64,000 bases of DNA from an uncultured Flavobacteriales bacterium (GCA_937876195.1 CALEIK010000028.1:62001-126000); one strand, 5' to 3'. Positions 18,032 through 26,733 are shown, numbered from the stretch's first letter. Program-made: numbers and translations. Notes: generated by a model from the letters alone, not told the origin.

Positions 18032-18739
18032 CTAATTTCTAACTATTGTACCTACTTGTTCACCTGCCATAACTTTACGCAAATTTCCTGGTGTATCCAT
18101 GTCGAATACGATAATCGGTAAATCATTTTCTTTACAAAGTGTAAAGGCTGTCATGTCCATCACGTTTAGCCCTTTTCCATAAACATCATCGAAACTAATC
18201 ACATCGTACTTGGTGGCGTTGGGATTCTTCTCTGGATCCTCAGAATAAATACCATCGACGCGGGTTCCTTTCAATATAACTTCTGCATTGATTTCGATTG
18301 CTCTTAACGAGGCTGCGGAGTCCGTTGTAAAATATGGGTTTCCTGTTCCTGCTCCAAAAATAACCACTCTTCCCTTTTCCAAATGTCGCACCGCTCTTCT
18401 TCGCACAAAGGGTTCCGCTATTTCTTTCATTTCAATTGCTGATTGAAGTCGCGATTGAACTCCAACGGATTCCAATGCTGCCTGTAGTGCCATTGAATTA
18501 ATCATTGTGGCAAGCATTCCCATATAATCACCATGCGTTCGATCCATTCCACCTTCTTCGGCTTGAACTCCTCTAAAAATATTCCCTCCTCCAATGACAA
18601 TAGCAATCTCAATACCTAAATCATGGACCTCCTTTATCTGAGTGGCATAGACACTTAAACGGTTGTTGTCAATACCAAAGGCTTTGTCTCCCATTAGAGA
18701 TTCACCACTTAATTTAAGGAGGATACGTTTGAATTTCAT
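18032..18739 (-). CDS. pyrH: UMP kinase
   Basis: The enzyme phosphorylates UMP to UDP with ATP. The 235-aa form starts at the ATG at 18737-18739 (MKFKRILLKLSGESLMG). An upstream in-frame ATG would add eight residues without support. The amino-acid kinase fold is shown by KLSGESLMG, IVIGGGNIFRG at about 48-58, and MDRTHGDYMGMLATMINS at about 66-83. GAGTGNPYFTTDSAA appears at about 130-144. Length is normal for bacterial PyrH. frr follows directly. Confidence 0.97.
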   Translation of the reverse strand: MKFKRILLKLSGESLMGDKAFGIDNNRLSVYATQIKEVHDLGIEIAIVIGGGNIFRGVQAEEGGMDRTHGDYMGMLATMINSMALQAALESVGVQSRLQSAIEMKEIAEPFVRRRAVRHLEKGRVVIFGAGTGNPYFTTDSAASLRAIEINAEVILKGTRVDGIYSEDPEKNPNATKYDVISFDDVYGKGLNVMDMTAFTLCKENDLPIIVFDMDTPGNLRKVMAGEQVGTIVRN

Positions 18740-18917
18740 GCAGCTTATTTTGAAACTAGGCAAATATACACAAATTGATTTTAGTTTTTAATCGATACTT
18801 CTGCAATCAGTACATTGAAAATAAATGAAATTAAACTAGCACGATGAAGAGGGAAATCAGATTTAAATATATCTAACTGATAATAGGTTAATTACATCAT
18901 TATTTGTACATTGCTTC

Positions 18918-20501
18918 ATGCTTCTCTCTCTGACCACAGTGAAATGGATACAGTTAGTTGTTACACTGCTACCCGTGCTATTTGTTCTCCAAGGGAACCT
19001 ATTTGCCCAATCTGATTATTTTACTGAAGAGGAAAAAAAATGGATAAAGGAACATCCCACAATTAAGTATGGCTATGAACCTGATTGGCCTCCTTATGAA
19101 ATCTATAAGAATGGGGAATATACAGGAATTGTTGGTGAGTATGTGCTAATTCTTGAACGTGAAACTGGCATTGATTTTCAACCCATTCCAAACACATCAT
19201 GGGAAAGATCCTTGGATCAATTGAAAACTGGAGAGATTAATTTTGTACCAAGCTGCGCCATCACCGATTCAAGGAAGGAATTTCTTGACTTTACCACAAC
19301 CATTGTATCGGATCCCTTAGTTATAGTTACACGAAAAGACTCAAAATTCGTCGGTGGGTTGTCCTACCTACAATCCAAAACAATTGCACTTCCTAAAAAC
19401 TACTACACCGTCGAAATGATTCAACGGGATTTCCCAACAATCACCATACTGCAAAAGAACAAGATTACCGAATGTCTGAATTCGGTGAGTACTGGTGAAT
19501 CAAGTGCTTTTGTAGGGAGCCTAGGAGTAGTGAGCTATTACATCAATCACCACGGTTATACGAACCTAAAGATTGCATCACCTACGAAATATGATAACGT
19601 AGCAATCGGTATGGCCGTGACTAAAGACTGGACCATTTTGCGTGACATTGCACAGAAGGTAATTGACCGCATACCTACACAAGAGCACAATGATATTAGA
19701 CAAAAGTGGATCTCGGTGCGCTATGAGTACGGTGTGACCCAAAAGAGATTCAAGACATATATAATTATTGGAATAGTAGTTATACTCACAATGGCACTCA
19801 TCTTCTTTCTATGGAACCGAAGTTTGAAACGACAAATTGAAAAGCGAAAACAGGCTGAACATGAACTCTCCCAGTCTATGGCTGCCATAAAAAAGCAGAG
19901 TGAGGAGCGAAAACTACTGCTTCAGGAAATACACCACCGCGTCAAGAACAACTTGCAAATTATATCGAGTATGCTGAAACTACAGGCCGCCAACTGCGAA
20001 GAAAACAACATTCCCTTTGATTTCAATCGTACTATAGACAGAATAAATGCCATTTCACTAATCCATGAAATGATCTACAAAAGTGAAAATATAAGTGTAC
20101 AGAATATTGAAGATTATCTAACTTCTCTAATCAATGAAATCATTGGCAGTCACTCAGACAAACAGATTACTACCAATATTTCTTCAAAAGCAGTTCAATT
20201 AAACTTGAAAACATTTGTTCCCATCGCTATCATAGTCAACGAACTCGTTTTAAATAGTATCAAGCACGGTTTTAAACAGCGTTCATCGGGAAGTATCGAT
20301 TTGAAATTATCTTCACAAGGAGATGATCTAAAAATCCATTACAAAGATGACGGTGCATGGCAATCATCAAGTGTAGTATCGAATGGATTCGGCACCTCGC
20401 TCATCGATATTTTTACGGAGCAATTGGAAGGAAGTTATACGCTTGAAAACAATAATGGTACGAGCTATATGTTCAATTTAAAAATACTGAAAGACGCATA
20501 A
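18918..20501 (+). CDS. Sensor histidine kinase with periplasmic SBP_bac_3 domain (HisKA_2 type)
   Basis: The 527-aa protein has a signal peptide or first membrane segment (about 8-31) and a periplasmic amino-acid-binding-like domain at about 40-265 (IKYGYEPDWPPYEIYKNGEYTG region, start IKYGYEPDWPPYE). One membrane helix at about 286-304, a short coiled coil, then a HisKA_2 DHp helix with EIHHRVKNNLQIISSMLKLQ at about 335-354 follow. A HATPase domain carries the N-box NELVLNSIKHGF at about 439. It should sense a small ligand and phosphorylate a response regulator. None is adjacent, so it is an orphan kinase. It is divergent from pyrH. Confidence 0.88.
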   Translation: MLLSLTTVKWIQLVVTLLPVLFVLQGNLFAQSDYFTEEEKKWIKEHPTIKYGYEPDWPPYEIYKNGEYTGIVGEYVLILERETGIDFQPIPNTSWERSLDQLKTGEINFVPSCAITDSRKEFLDFTTTIVSDPLVIVTRKDSKFVGGLSYLQSKTIALPKNYYTVEMIQRDFPTITILQKNKITECLNSVSTGESSAFVGSLGVVSYYINHHGYTNLKIASPTKYDNVAIGMAVTKDWTILRDIAQKVIDRIPTQEHNDIRQKWISVRYEYGVTQKRFKTYIIIGIVVILTMALIFFLWNRSLKRQIEKRKQAEHELSQSMAAIKKQSEERKLLLQEIHHRVKNNLQIISSMLKLQAANCEENNIPFDFNRTIDRINAISLIHEMIYKSENISVQNIEDYLTSLINEIIGSHSDKQITTNISSKAVQLNLKTFVPIAIIVNELVLNSIKHGFKQRSSGSIDLKLSSQGDDLKIHYKDDGAWQSSSVVSNGFGTSLIDIFTEQLEGSYTLENNNGTSYMFNLKILKDA

Positions 20502-20505
20502 AAAA

Positions 20506-20532
20506 AGCCGTTGACTATTATAGTCAACGGCT
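20506..20532 (-). terminator. Rho-independent terminator of the rplM-rpsI-rpsB-tsf operon
   Basis: A perfect 12-bp stem has arms 20506-20517 and 20521-20532 and loop TTA. On the minus strand it is followed by a T-run, 25 bp after the tsf stop. On the plus strand it lies just after the sensor kinase stop but has no T-run, so it acts mainly for tsf. Confidence 0.88.
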
Positions 20533-20556
20533 TCAGAAATTTATTCAGATTGAGTC

Positions 20557-21387
20557 CTAGCTCAATGCTACTCTTTTGAAATCAACAACTGTAAGTCCTG
20601 ACTCAGAATTGTTCAAAAATTGCTCAACGCTTAATTTGTTGTCTCTAACAAATTCTTGACTTAACAATGTGTTTTCTTTGAAGAATTTGTTCAAACGTCC
20701 TTGTGCAATTTTCTCAGCCATTTCTGCAGGTTTCCCTTCTTGGATAGCTAATTCTTTACCAATTTCAAGTTCTCTTGCAATTGTATTGTCATCAATACCT
20801 TCTTTGCTTAAAGACAATGGATTCATCGCCGCAACTTGCATTGCAACTTGTTTTCCAGCATCGTCAGCTACGTCAGTATTGCTGTTCAATCCAACTAGAG
20901 TCGCCAATTGGTTTCCTGGGTGGTTGTATGCAACAACTTTCTCAGCTTTCACTACTTCAAAACTTGACAAATCAAGTTTCTCACCAACAACACCAACTTG
21001 CTCAGTAATTTTTTCGCTTACTGTCAATTTATCGTTGTACGATTCATTCAACAATGCTTCTGTATTTGAAGGCAATTTATTGATTGCAATATCAACGATT
21101 GATTGCACGAAGTTTCTGAAATCGTCATTTTTCGCAACAAAATCAGTTTCACAATTCAACGCTAAAACAACACCAGTTTTGCCATCGCTTGTTGCTTGGG
21201 CAAAAACCACTCCTTCTTTCGCTTCGTTTTCTCCGCGCTTAGCAGCCACTTTCTGACCTTTTTTACGCAGTACATCAACAGCAGCTTCAAAGTCACCGTT
21301 TGTTTCAACAAGAGCATTTTTGCAATCCATCATGCCCGCTCCTGTTTGCTTTCTTAAGTTATTTACATCTGCAGCTGTAATTGCCAT
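20557..21387 (-). CDS. tsf: Elongation factor Ts
   Basis: EF-Ts exchanges GDP for GTP on EF-Tu. The 276-aa protein begins MAITAADVNNLRKQTGAGMMD, the UBA-like N-domain with the conserved TGAGMMDCK. The core includes ALNCETDFVAKNDDF at about 76-90 with the TDFVA motif that contacts EF-Tu. The C-terminal ends LLSQEFVRDNKLSVEQFL. It follows rpsB by 49 bp, the universal rpsB-tsf pair, and is the last gene before the operon terminator. Confidence 0.97.
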   Translation of the reverse strand: MAITAADVNNLRKQTGAGMMDCKNALVETNGDFEAAVDVLRKKGQKVAAKRGENEAKEGVVFAQATSDGKTGVVLALNCETDFVAKNDDFRNFVQSIVDIAINKLPSNTEALLNESYNDKLTVSEKITEQVGVVGEKLDLSSFEVVKAEKVVAYNHPGNQLATLVGLNSNTDVADDAGKQVAMQVAAMNPLSLSKEGIDDNTIARELEIGKELAIQEGKPAEMAEKIAQGRLNKFFKENTLLSQEFVRDNKLSVEQFLNNSESGLTVVDFKRVALS

Positions 21388-21436
21388 GGATATAAGTTTT
21401 TATATGATTAATACTATGATTCTTTTCTCTGAACCC

Positions 21437-22342
21437 TTATTCAGCGTCCTCTTCTTCCTCTTCCTCAACTTTTTTCTTCGCTGGGGCTTTCTTTACTTCT
21501 GCTTTTTTCTTTGCAGGAGCTTTTTTCACTTTCACTTCAACTTCCTCGTCATCAACAATTGCTTCAACAGGAACTTCAGCTACTGCCGCTTTCACTTCAA
21601 CAGCTTTTTGAACTTCCTCTGCAACTACTTCTTCAGCATCCGCATCTTTAGAATTCTTACGTTCAGCCAAACCTTCTTTGATTGCAGCACAAACTGTTTC
21701 AATGATGATTGCAATTGATTTCGTTGCATCGTCGTTTGCTGGAATTGGAAAATCAACCAATTTTGGATTCGAATTCGTATCCACCATCCCAAATGTTGGA
21801 ATGTTCAAACGTTTTGCTTCATTCAAAGCAATGTGTTCTTTGATAATATCTACGATAAAAATCGCTGCAGGTTGACGTGTCATATCTGCAATTGATCCAA
21901 AGTTTCTTTCTAACTTCTCACGTTGACGAGTTTTAAACAAACGCTCTCTTTTGTTTAGCGTTTCCCAAGTACCATCTGTTTGCATTTTGTCAATAGATGA
22001 CATTTTACGAATAGACTTACGTGTAGTTTGAAAGTTTGTCAACATACCACCTGACCAACGTTCAGTAACATAAGGCATGTTAATTTCCTTTACCGCTTCA
22101 GCGATAAGGTCCTTTGCTTGTTTTTTTGTTGCTACGAAAAGAATTTTTTTCCCTGACTTTGCAATTTGCTTAAGTGCCGCACTCGCTTGATCGAGATGTG
22201 CAATTGTCTTATTAAGGTCGATAATGTGGATACCTTTTTTCTCTTCAAAGATATACGGCGCCATTGCCGGGTTCCATTTTCTTTTCATGTGTCCAAAATG
22301 AACACCTGCTTCTAATAAATTTTCAAATTTTACCTTTGACAT
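21437..22342 (-). CDS. rpsB: 30S ribosomal protein S2 with long charged C-terminal tail
   Basis: The S2 core (about 1-225) shows KFENLLEAGVHFGHMKRKWNP, IDLNKT, ERWSGGMLTNFQT at about 93-105, and NIPTFGMVDTNSNP. It is followed by a tail of about 75 residues made of Ala, Val, Glu and Lys, with APAKKK repeats and a final run EEEEEEDAE. The core alone has the normal S2 length; the tail makes it 301 aa. A foldable leader lies directly upstream (22373-22433). It is co-transcribed with rpsI and tsf. The tail is low complexity and probably unstructured; its role is unknown. Confidence 0.96.
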   Translation of the reverse strand: MSKVKFENLLEAGVHFGHMKRKWNPAMAPYIFEEKKGIHIIDLNKTIAHLDQASAALKQIAKSGKKILFVATKKQAKDLIAEAVKEINMPYVTERWSGGMLTNFQTTRKSIRKMSSIDKMQTDGTWETLNKRERLFKTRQREKLERNFGSIADMTRQPAAIFIVDIIKEHIALNEAKRLNIPTFGMVDTNSNPKLVDFPIPANDDATKSIAIIIETVCAAIKEGLAERKNSKDADAEEVVAEEVQKAVEVKAAVAEVPVEAIVDDEEVEVKVKKAPAKKKAEVKKAPAKKKVEEEEEEDAE

Positions 22343-22372
22343 TTTTTTTACTTTTAATTGTTTACGTTCCTT

Positions 22373-22433
22373 TAGTAATCAGTCCAAGAGGGATCCGTCA
22401 TGCGACGAACAGTACTCAACGACTTGGATACTA
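22373..22433 (-). ncRNA. Candidate structured mRNA leader of rpsB (S2 autoregulatory element?)
   Basis: In the 110-nt rpsI-rpsB spacer the minus-strand RNA can pair TAGTA (22429-22433) with TACTA (22373-22377). It can also pair TCCAAG with CTTGGA, and inside form CGTC-GCAT-GACG. The spacer is long for this compact operon. Many bacteria regulate rpsB-tsf by S2 binding to the rpsB leader. Assigning this one to that mechanism is inference from position and hand folding only. Confidence 0.4.
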
Positions 22434-22452
22434 AACAACCGTCAAAATAGGA

Positions 22453-22839
22453 TTAACGTTTCGAGAATTGGAATTTCTTACGTGCTTTCGGTTGACCTGG
22501 TTTCTTACGTTCCACCATTCTTGGGTCACGTGTCATCAATCCTTCCTCTTTTAACAAAGGTTTGTTTTCTTCATTCTCTTTCACCAAAGCTCTAGAGATT
22601 CCTAAACGAATTGCTTCAACTTGTCCATTGATACCTCCACCAGAAACATTTACAGTAACATCGTATTTATTTACTGTATCCGTTAATTGAAATGGTTGTA
22701 AAATTTTCGCTTGAAGAACGTCGATAGGGAATACTACCTTATAATCTTTTTTATTTACCGTCACGTTCCCCTTTCCTTTTGTCATATAGACACGGGCAAC
22801 CGCTGTTTTTCTTCTTCCTAAAGTGTTTACTACTTCCAT
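22453..22839 (-). CDS. rpsI: 30S ribosomal protein S9
   Basis: The 128-aa protein begins MEVVNTLGRRKTAVARVYMTKG, with the conserved GRRKTAVARV. VNVSGGGINGQVEAIRLGISRAL (part: VSGGGINGQ, RLGISRAL) lies at about 64-87. The basic C-terminus RKKPGQPKARKKFQFSKR ends in the SKR tail that contacts P-site tRNA. It lies 4 bp after rplM, the usual L13-S9 pair. Confidence 0.97.
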   Translation of the reverse strand: MEVVNTLGRRKTAVARVYMTKGKGNVTVNKKDYKVVFPIDVLQAKILQPFQLTDTVNKYDVTVNVSGGGINGQVEAIRLGISRALVKENEENKPLLKEEGLMTRDPRMVERKKPGQPKARKKFQFSKR

Positions 22840-22843
22840 GCTG

Positions 22844-23299
22844 CTATTTGAATGTATCTAAATTAACTACAGTAGGTTTTTGAGCTTCTTGATTGTGCTC
22901 TGTACCTGCGTATACTTTTAGATTTGTAAATAATTGACGTCCAAGCTTGTTCTTAGGTAACATACCTTTCACCGCTTTTTCGATTAATCTTTCTGGATGT
23001 TTTTTCAACATCAATTCAGCAGAAGTTGATCTCTGACCTCCAGGGTAACCCGTGTAACGGATATACTCTTTGTCAGCTAATTTTGTACCTGAAAAGGATA
23101 CTTTTTCTGCGTTAACAACAATTACGTTGTCACCACAATCTGCGTGAGGGGTGAAATTCACTTTGTGTTTTCCACGAATGATTCTCGCCACCTTACTCGC
23201 TAAACGACCTAAAGTTTGGCCTTCAGCATCTACTACAAGCCACTTTTTATCAGCAGTTTGCTTGTTAGCAGAGACGGTTTTGTAACTTAATGTGTCCAC
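22844..23299 (-). CDS. rplM: 50S ribosomal protein L13
   Basis: The 151-aa protein starts at GTG 23297-23299, giving the N-terminus MDTLSYKTVSANKQ that flavobacterial L13 proteins share. The longer frame upstream would cover the promoter, since its ATG lies in the -33 element, so it is rejected. Family segments are KWLVVDAEGQTLGRLASKVA, HKVNFTPHADCGDNVIVVNA (about 54-73), YTGYPGG, and KGMLPKNKLGRQLF. It is the first gene of rplM-rpsI-rpsB-tsf. Confidence 0.95.
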   Translation of the reverse strand: MDTLSYKTVSANKQTADKKWLVVDAEGQTLGRLASKVARIIRGKHKVNFTPHADCGDNVIVVNAEKVSFSGTKLADKEYIRYTGYPGGQRSTSAELMLKKHPERLIEKAVKGMLPKNKLGRQLFTNLKVYAGTEHNQEAQKPTVVNLDTFK

Positions 23300-23344
23300 G
23301 TTTATACATTTATTTAATAAGACAATTGCCCAAATTAGGGGGTG

Positions 23345-23375
23345 CAAAGATATGATTTCTTGTATTATTAACAAA
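23345..23375 (-). promoter_or_regulatory. Promoter of the rplM-rpsI-rpsB-tsf operon
   Basis: On the minus strand TTTG (23372-23375) and TATCTTTG (23345-23352) are 19 bp apart, a perfect match to the Bacteroidota consensus. Predicted transcription begins near 23339, about 40 nt before the GTG start of rplM. Confidence 0.8.
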
Positions 23376-23483
23376 TCATATTGAAAAATAATAGCAGAAT
23401 AGTTGTAAAAAGTTGAAAATCCTTTGGGAAGATGACTCTATTTAGGATTTTTCTTCCTCAAAAAAGCGGAATATCCAATCTGT

Positions 23484-24260
23484 CTAAGCCTTCTTTTTGA
23501 ATTTGTTTATTGCATTGATAGTGAAGTCCGAAAGTACCAATTTTCCGCTCATGGCAGCTCTTTCTGCCAATAGCTCATCCCAATGCTCCGTTCCTTGCCA
23601 AAAAATAGCTTTCAACATCGCCATTGCTTCAGGATTTGAAGTTGTTAACTTTAACGCTAACTCTCGAATTCTTTCGTCCATTTCGGTAATCTCTTCAAAA
23701 ATCTCAGCATATAGTCCATTTTCCTGTGCCCAACGCGCCGAGCGCCACTCAGTTGCATTAATCGCTAGTTGACTCATCGCTGAAGTTCCAATTTTTCGCT
23801 CTACCGCTGGTCCCACGACAAAAGGTCCAATTCCAACAGCCAATTCTGATAATTTCACATCGGCATAACGAGTAGCGAAGCAATAATCAACAGCAGAAGC
23901 AACTCCGACTCCACCTCCAACAGCTTTGCCTTGTACTCTTCCAATAATGAATTTTGGACACTTTCTACATGCGTTGATTACTCCTGCAAATCCAGAAAAG
24001 AATTCCTTACCTGTCTCTAAATCTTCAATCGAAATTAACTCATCGAAACTCGCTCCAGCACAAAATGCTCTGTCGCCTTCTGAACGAAGTACGATGACCT
24101 TTACTTGGTTATTTTGACCAAGCTCTGTGATCGTTTCAGCTAATTTTCTAAGAATTTTTCCTGGCAAAGAGTTACTCAATGGATGTCCGAACTCAATCGT
24201 ACCAATACCTTGCTCATCGATATGCACCTCTACATGTCCTTGGTGAACTGCTTCTGACAT
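23484..24260 (-). CDS. Enoyl-CoA hydratase/isomerase family protein
   Basis: The 258-aa crotonase-fold protein has the oxyanion-hole segments DRAFCAGASFDELI at about 64-77 and VQGKAVGGGVGVASAVDYCFA at about 108-128 (part: GKAVGGGVGVA). It probably hydrates or isomerises an enoyl-CoA thioester. The usual catalytic Glu region reads LSELAVGIGPFVVGPAVERKIG, as in methylglutaconyl-CoA hydratase-like proteins, but the substrate is not certain. It is the last gene of an operon with the RRM protein (11 bp upstream) and a coiled-coil membrane protein, and is far from the main beta-oxidation cluster at 46-54 kb. Confidence 0.87.
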   Translation of the reverse strand: MSEAVHQGHVEVHIDEQGIGTIEFGHPLSNSLPGKILRKLAETITELGQNNQVKVIVLRSEGDRAFCAGASFDELISIEDLETGKEFFSGFAGVINACRKCPKFIIGRVQGKAVGGGVGVASAVDYCFATRYADVKLSELAVGIGPFVVGPAVERKIGTSAMSQLAINATEWRSARWAQENGLYAEIFEEITEMDERIRELALKLTTSNPEAMAMLKAIFWQGTEHWDELLAERAAMSGKLVLSDFTINAINKFKKKA

Positions 24261-24271
24261 AATTAACCTGG

Positions 24272-24550
24272 TTATTTTACGCTTTTCTTTTTGTTGACTC
24301 TATTCTCTTTTGGAGAAGCGATTTTTACATCAATTTTTCTTCCGTTGACCTCTAGTCCATTCAGTGCTTGGATGGCGCGAATTGCATTGTCAGTGTTGTC
24401 CATCTCAATATATCCAAAACCTTTGGATTTTTTGCTGGCTTTGTCATAAACAACATGCGCATAGGTAACCTCCCCAAAGGAAGAAAAAGTAGCTTCTAAG
24501 TCTTCTGAAGTTATACTCCAATCTAAATTTGCAATAAATATATTCGTCAT
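24272..24550 (-). CDS. RNA-binding protein with a single RRM domain
   Basis: The 92-aa protein is one RRM fold. RNP2 is IFIANLDW (about 4-11) and RNP1 is KGFGYIEM (about 43-50), with aromatic residues in place. It ends in a basic tail (NRVNKKKSVK). Small glycine-poor RRM proteins of this type are common in Bacteroidota and bind single-stranded RNA, perhaps as cold-shock or RNA-chaperone factors. It lies between the coiled-coil protein and the enoyl-CoA hydratase with gaps of 14 and 11 bp, so all three are probably on one transcript. Confidence 0.92.
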   Translation of the reverse strand: MTNIFIANLDWSITSEDLEATFSSFGEVTYAHVVYDKASKKSKGFGYIEMDNTDNAIRAIQALNGLEVNGRKIDVKIASPKENRVNKKKSVK

Positions 24551-24564
24551 TATTCTATGTGTTC

Positions 24565-25524
24565 CTATTTTAACGTAAAGCTATCTGAGCCAATTAATTG
24601 ACCTTGACAATATACTTTAATTTTATAGTTTCCTTTCGCTAATTCTTCTCCGTTCAATCGGTAATAGATTGCCATATCAATACGCTCGTTCTGGTAGTCA
24701 ACATCCTTCTTATCCGAATAAGGTATTGAACCAGCATCTGTTGTAATGATATTGGAAGAACTCGACTGCAACGTTTTGCCAGACGGAGTAATAATTTGTA
24801 AGTAAACCGCTTTCTTACCTGGCGGTGTAATTGGGTTTTCCGACAATGTAAAACTTGACTTTATCTGGACCGTGTTTCTCGCTCGATCAGTATCATCCGT
24901 TGTGTTGTTCAACTTCATCTTTAGTCCACCTGAATTGAAATTATATGCTTGCAATTTTGAACCTTTTTTGACTTGCTCAGCACTTAACTCAGCTTCCGTT
25001 TTATATTGATCACGTTCCCCTTCGGTTTTAGTCAATGCAGTGCTCGTTGTTTCCAAATCACTGGACAATTTATAATTCAATGTGTTCAAGGAATCAATCT
25101 GAACGATATAACCGCGCATAATGACTTTCATCGTTTCAATTTCTTTTCGCGCTGCAAACAACTGGCGAGCGTTCATATTTCCACGCTCAACTTTTTCAAG
25201 CAATTCCTCAATGACTGCCTTCTGCTTGTTGATTGAATCTGCCTTGCTTTTATCCTTTTCCAAGAGTGCATCATACGTATTCAACATTTCTTTGAAATCG
25301 GTTTTTAAATCATTGGACATGCCACCAACATAACCCGACATCATCTCGTTCATGCCATCCATGTCCGCATTCAGCATCGCATTATCTGTTTTGCATTGAT
25401 TTAAATCACTGTTCTTAGTTGACCATAAATAAGCCATTGCACCAAGCCCAAGTAGCAAAATAATGATAATCGCTACAAAAGCACCGTTACTTTTTTTCTG
25501 AGCATTCTCTTCTATTTCTGACAT
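24565..25524 (-). CDS. Membrane-anchored coiled-coil protein, unknown function
   Basis: The 319-aa protein has a cytosolic acidic N-terminus and one membrane helix at about 15-35 (AFVAIIIILLLGLGAMAYLW). A long coiled-coil region at about 50-190 is rich in Lys, Glu, Asn and Met. A C-terminal beta-rich domain at about 200-319 follows (KGSKLQAYNFNSGGLKMK, FTLSENPITPPGKK). Such proteins are widespread and uncharacterised in flavobacteria. Topology places the coiled coil and C-domain in the periplasm. It is the first gene of the operon with the RRM protein and enoyl-CoA hydratase. No function is assigned. Confidence 0.75.
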   Translation of the reverse strand: MSEIEENAQKKSNGAFVAIIIILLLGLGAMAYLWSTKNSDLNQCKTDNAMLNADMDGMNEMMSGYVGGMSNDLKTDFKEMLNTYDALLEKDKSKADSINKQKAVIEELLEKVERGNMNARQLFAARKEIETMKVIMRGYIVQIDSLNTLNYKLSSDLETTSTALTKTEGERDQYKTEAELSAEQVKKGSKLQAYNFNSGGLKMKLNNTTDDTDRARNTVQIKSSFTLSENPITPPGKKAVYLQIITPSGKTLQSSSSNIITTDAGSIPYSDKKDVDYQNERIDMAIYYRLNGEELAKGNYKIKVYCQGQLIGSDSFTLK

Positions 25525-25685
25525 AACTTTCGATTTAAATCTACAATTGATTATACTTCATATCTACAATTCTATGAACAATAATTGTTTCAACGCTACT
25601 TTTTAAACTAAATTAACACTAGCATCATTGAAAGCCCAATGTATGTCTAATGATAAATATATAACTTATTATGAGAAAAAAAGAA

Positions 25686-25940
25686 TTATTTAGCCTCCTC
25701 AATCTGAAAAGAATAGCTTTCCATAATTTGATTTGCAAGTAATTTTTTACACGCTTGTTCCACCATCTCTTTGGCGCTATCTAATGAACCTGCATCTACA
25801 AATAAACGAATATGTCTTCCAATGCGCACACCGTCTATTGCATCTAGTCCAATGTTTTTCATACTTCCAGTAACAGCTTTCCCTTGTGGGTCTAACAATG
25901 CATCTAATGGCATTACATCGATTTCTGCTTTAAACTTCAT
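25686..25940 (-). CDS. purS: Phosphoribosylformylglycinamidine synthase subunit PurS
   Basis: PurS is the small structural subunit that links PurL and PurQ in the FGAM synthase complex of purine synthesis. The 84-aa protein shows AEIDVMPLDALLDPQGKAVTG, then GLDAIDGVRIGRHIRLFVD and a C-terminal helix ACKKLLANQIMESYSF. The DPQG, VRIGRH and LANQIME positions are the PurS signature. purL and purQ are not in the window. It overlaps the end of pssA by 11 bp, so they are translationally coupled. Confidence 0.9.
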   Translation of the reverse strand: MKFKAEIDVMPLDALLDPQGKAVTGSMKNIGLDAIDGVRIGRHIRLFVDAGSLDSAKEMVEQACKKLLANQIMESYSFQIEEAK

Positions 25941-26733
25941 TTCTAACTTTTTTAAAAAATGTGTTTTCTATCAATGAGAAAATCAGGTACAAAAATACAA
26001 TTAAAGAGAAAGACCATGCTTTAAAAATCAGAATTAATACCAAACTTATTAACAAAAACAGTATTCTTAATTGATTTCCTTTCCAACCAAAATGTTTCAG
26101 TTTTAATGAAAACAGGGGGATTTCTGAAATCATTAAGACCCCCATCAGCACTATCAAACCAATAATTAGCCAAGGATTAAACAGAAATACAATTAACGCC
26201 ATGCTTTGTTCACTATCAAACGAAGTATGAGTCAATACGAGCGGGAATGACATAAAAAACAGCGTCATGGAAGGCGTTGGCAGCCCAATAAATGAGTCTG
26301 ACTGCCGTGTATCTAGATTAAATTTGGCCAATCTAAACAGTGCGAAAAATGGTAACAATAGCGCGAAGAATGGCAGGTAATTCCCTTTGAGTTTCAGAAC
26401 ATTCAATTCTGAAAACCAATGAATATAACTTTGATGAATTTCCATGAGTGTGTTTTCACCTAACAAGGTTGAAAGATCTATGCTCAATACATAAAATATA
26501 ATAACTCCAGGTGCCACTCCGAAGGTAATCATGTCGGCTAGGGAATCTAATTGCTTACCCAATTCACCCGAAGTTTTGAACAATCGCGCTGCAAAACCAT
26601 CCAGAAAATCAAAAATCAGTCCTGCAAAAATCGCCCAAGGTGCCAAATCAATCCTTCCTGACAACACAAAAATGATCGCTAAGCATCCAGATATTAGATT
26701 TGCCGCAGTACATACATTTGCAAGATTAAACAT
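25930..26733 (-). CDS. pssA: CDP-diacylglycerol-serine O-phosphatidyltransferase
   Basis: The enzyme makes phosphatidylserine from CDP-diacylglycerol and serine, the precursor of phosphatidylethanolamine. The 267-aa protein carries the CDP-alcohol phosphotransferase motif DGxxAR-x8-GxxxDxxxD at about 44-65 (DGFAARLFKTSGELGKQLDS and ADMITFG), with all acidic residues present. It has about seven to eight membrane segments. The N-terminus ANVCTAANLISGC and the distribution of segments fit the PssA branch. It is divergent from the PorV-like gene and overlaps purS by 11 bp. Confidence 0.93.
   Translation of the reverse strand: MFNLANVCTAANLISGCLAIIFVLSGRIDLAPWAIFAGLIFDFLDGFAARLFKTSGELGKQLDSLADMITFGVAPGVIIFYVLSIDLSTLLGENTLMEIHQSYIHWFSELNVLKLKGNYLPFFALLLPFFALFRLAKFNLDTRQSDSFIGLPTPSMTLFFMSFPLVLTHTSFDSEQSMALIVFLFNPWLIIGLIVLMGVLMISEIPLFSLKLKHFGWKGNQLRILFLLISLVLILIFKAWSFSLIVFLYLIFSLIENTFFKKVRNEV

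Noticed and set aside
23300..23374. Longer rplM start with 25 extra residues
   Set aside because: The region holds a perfect TTTG-N19-TATCTTTG promoter, and the GTG at 23299 gives the family N-terminus.
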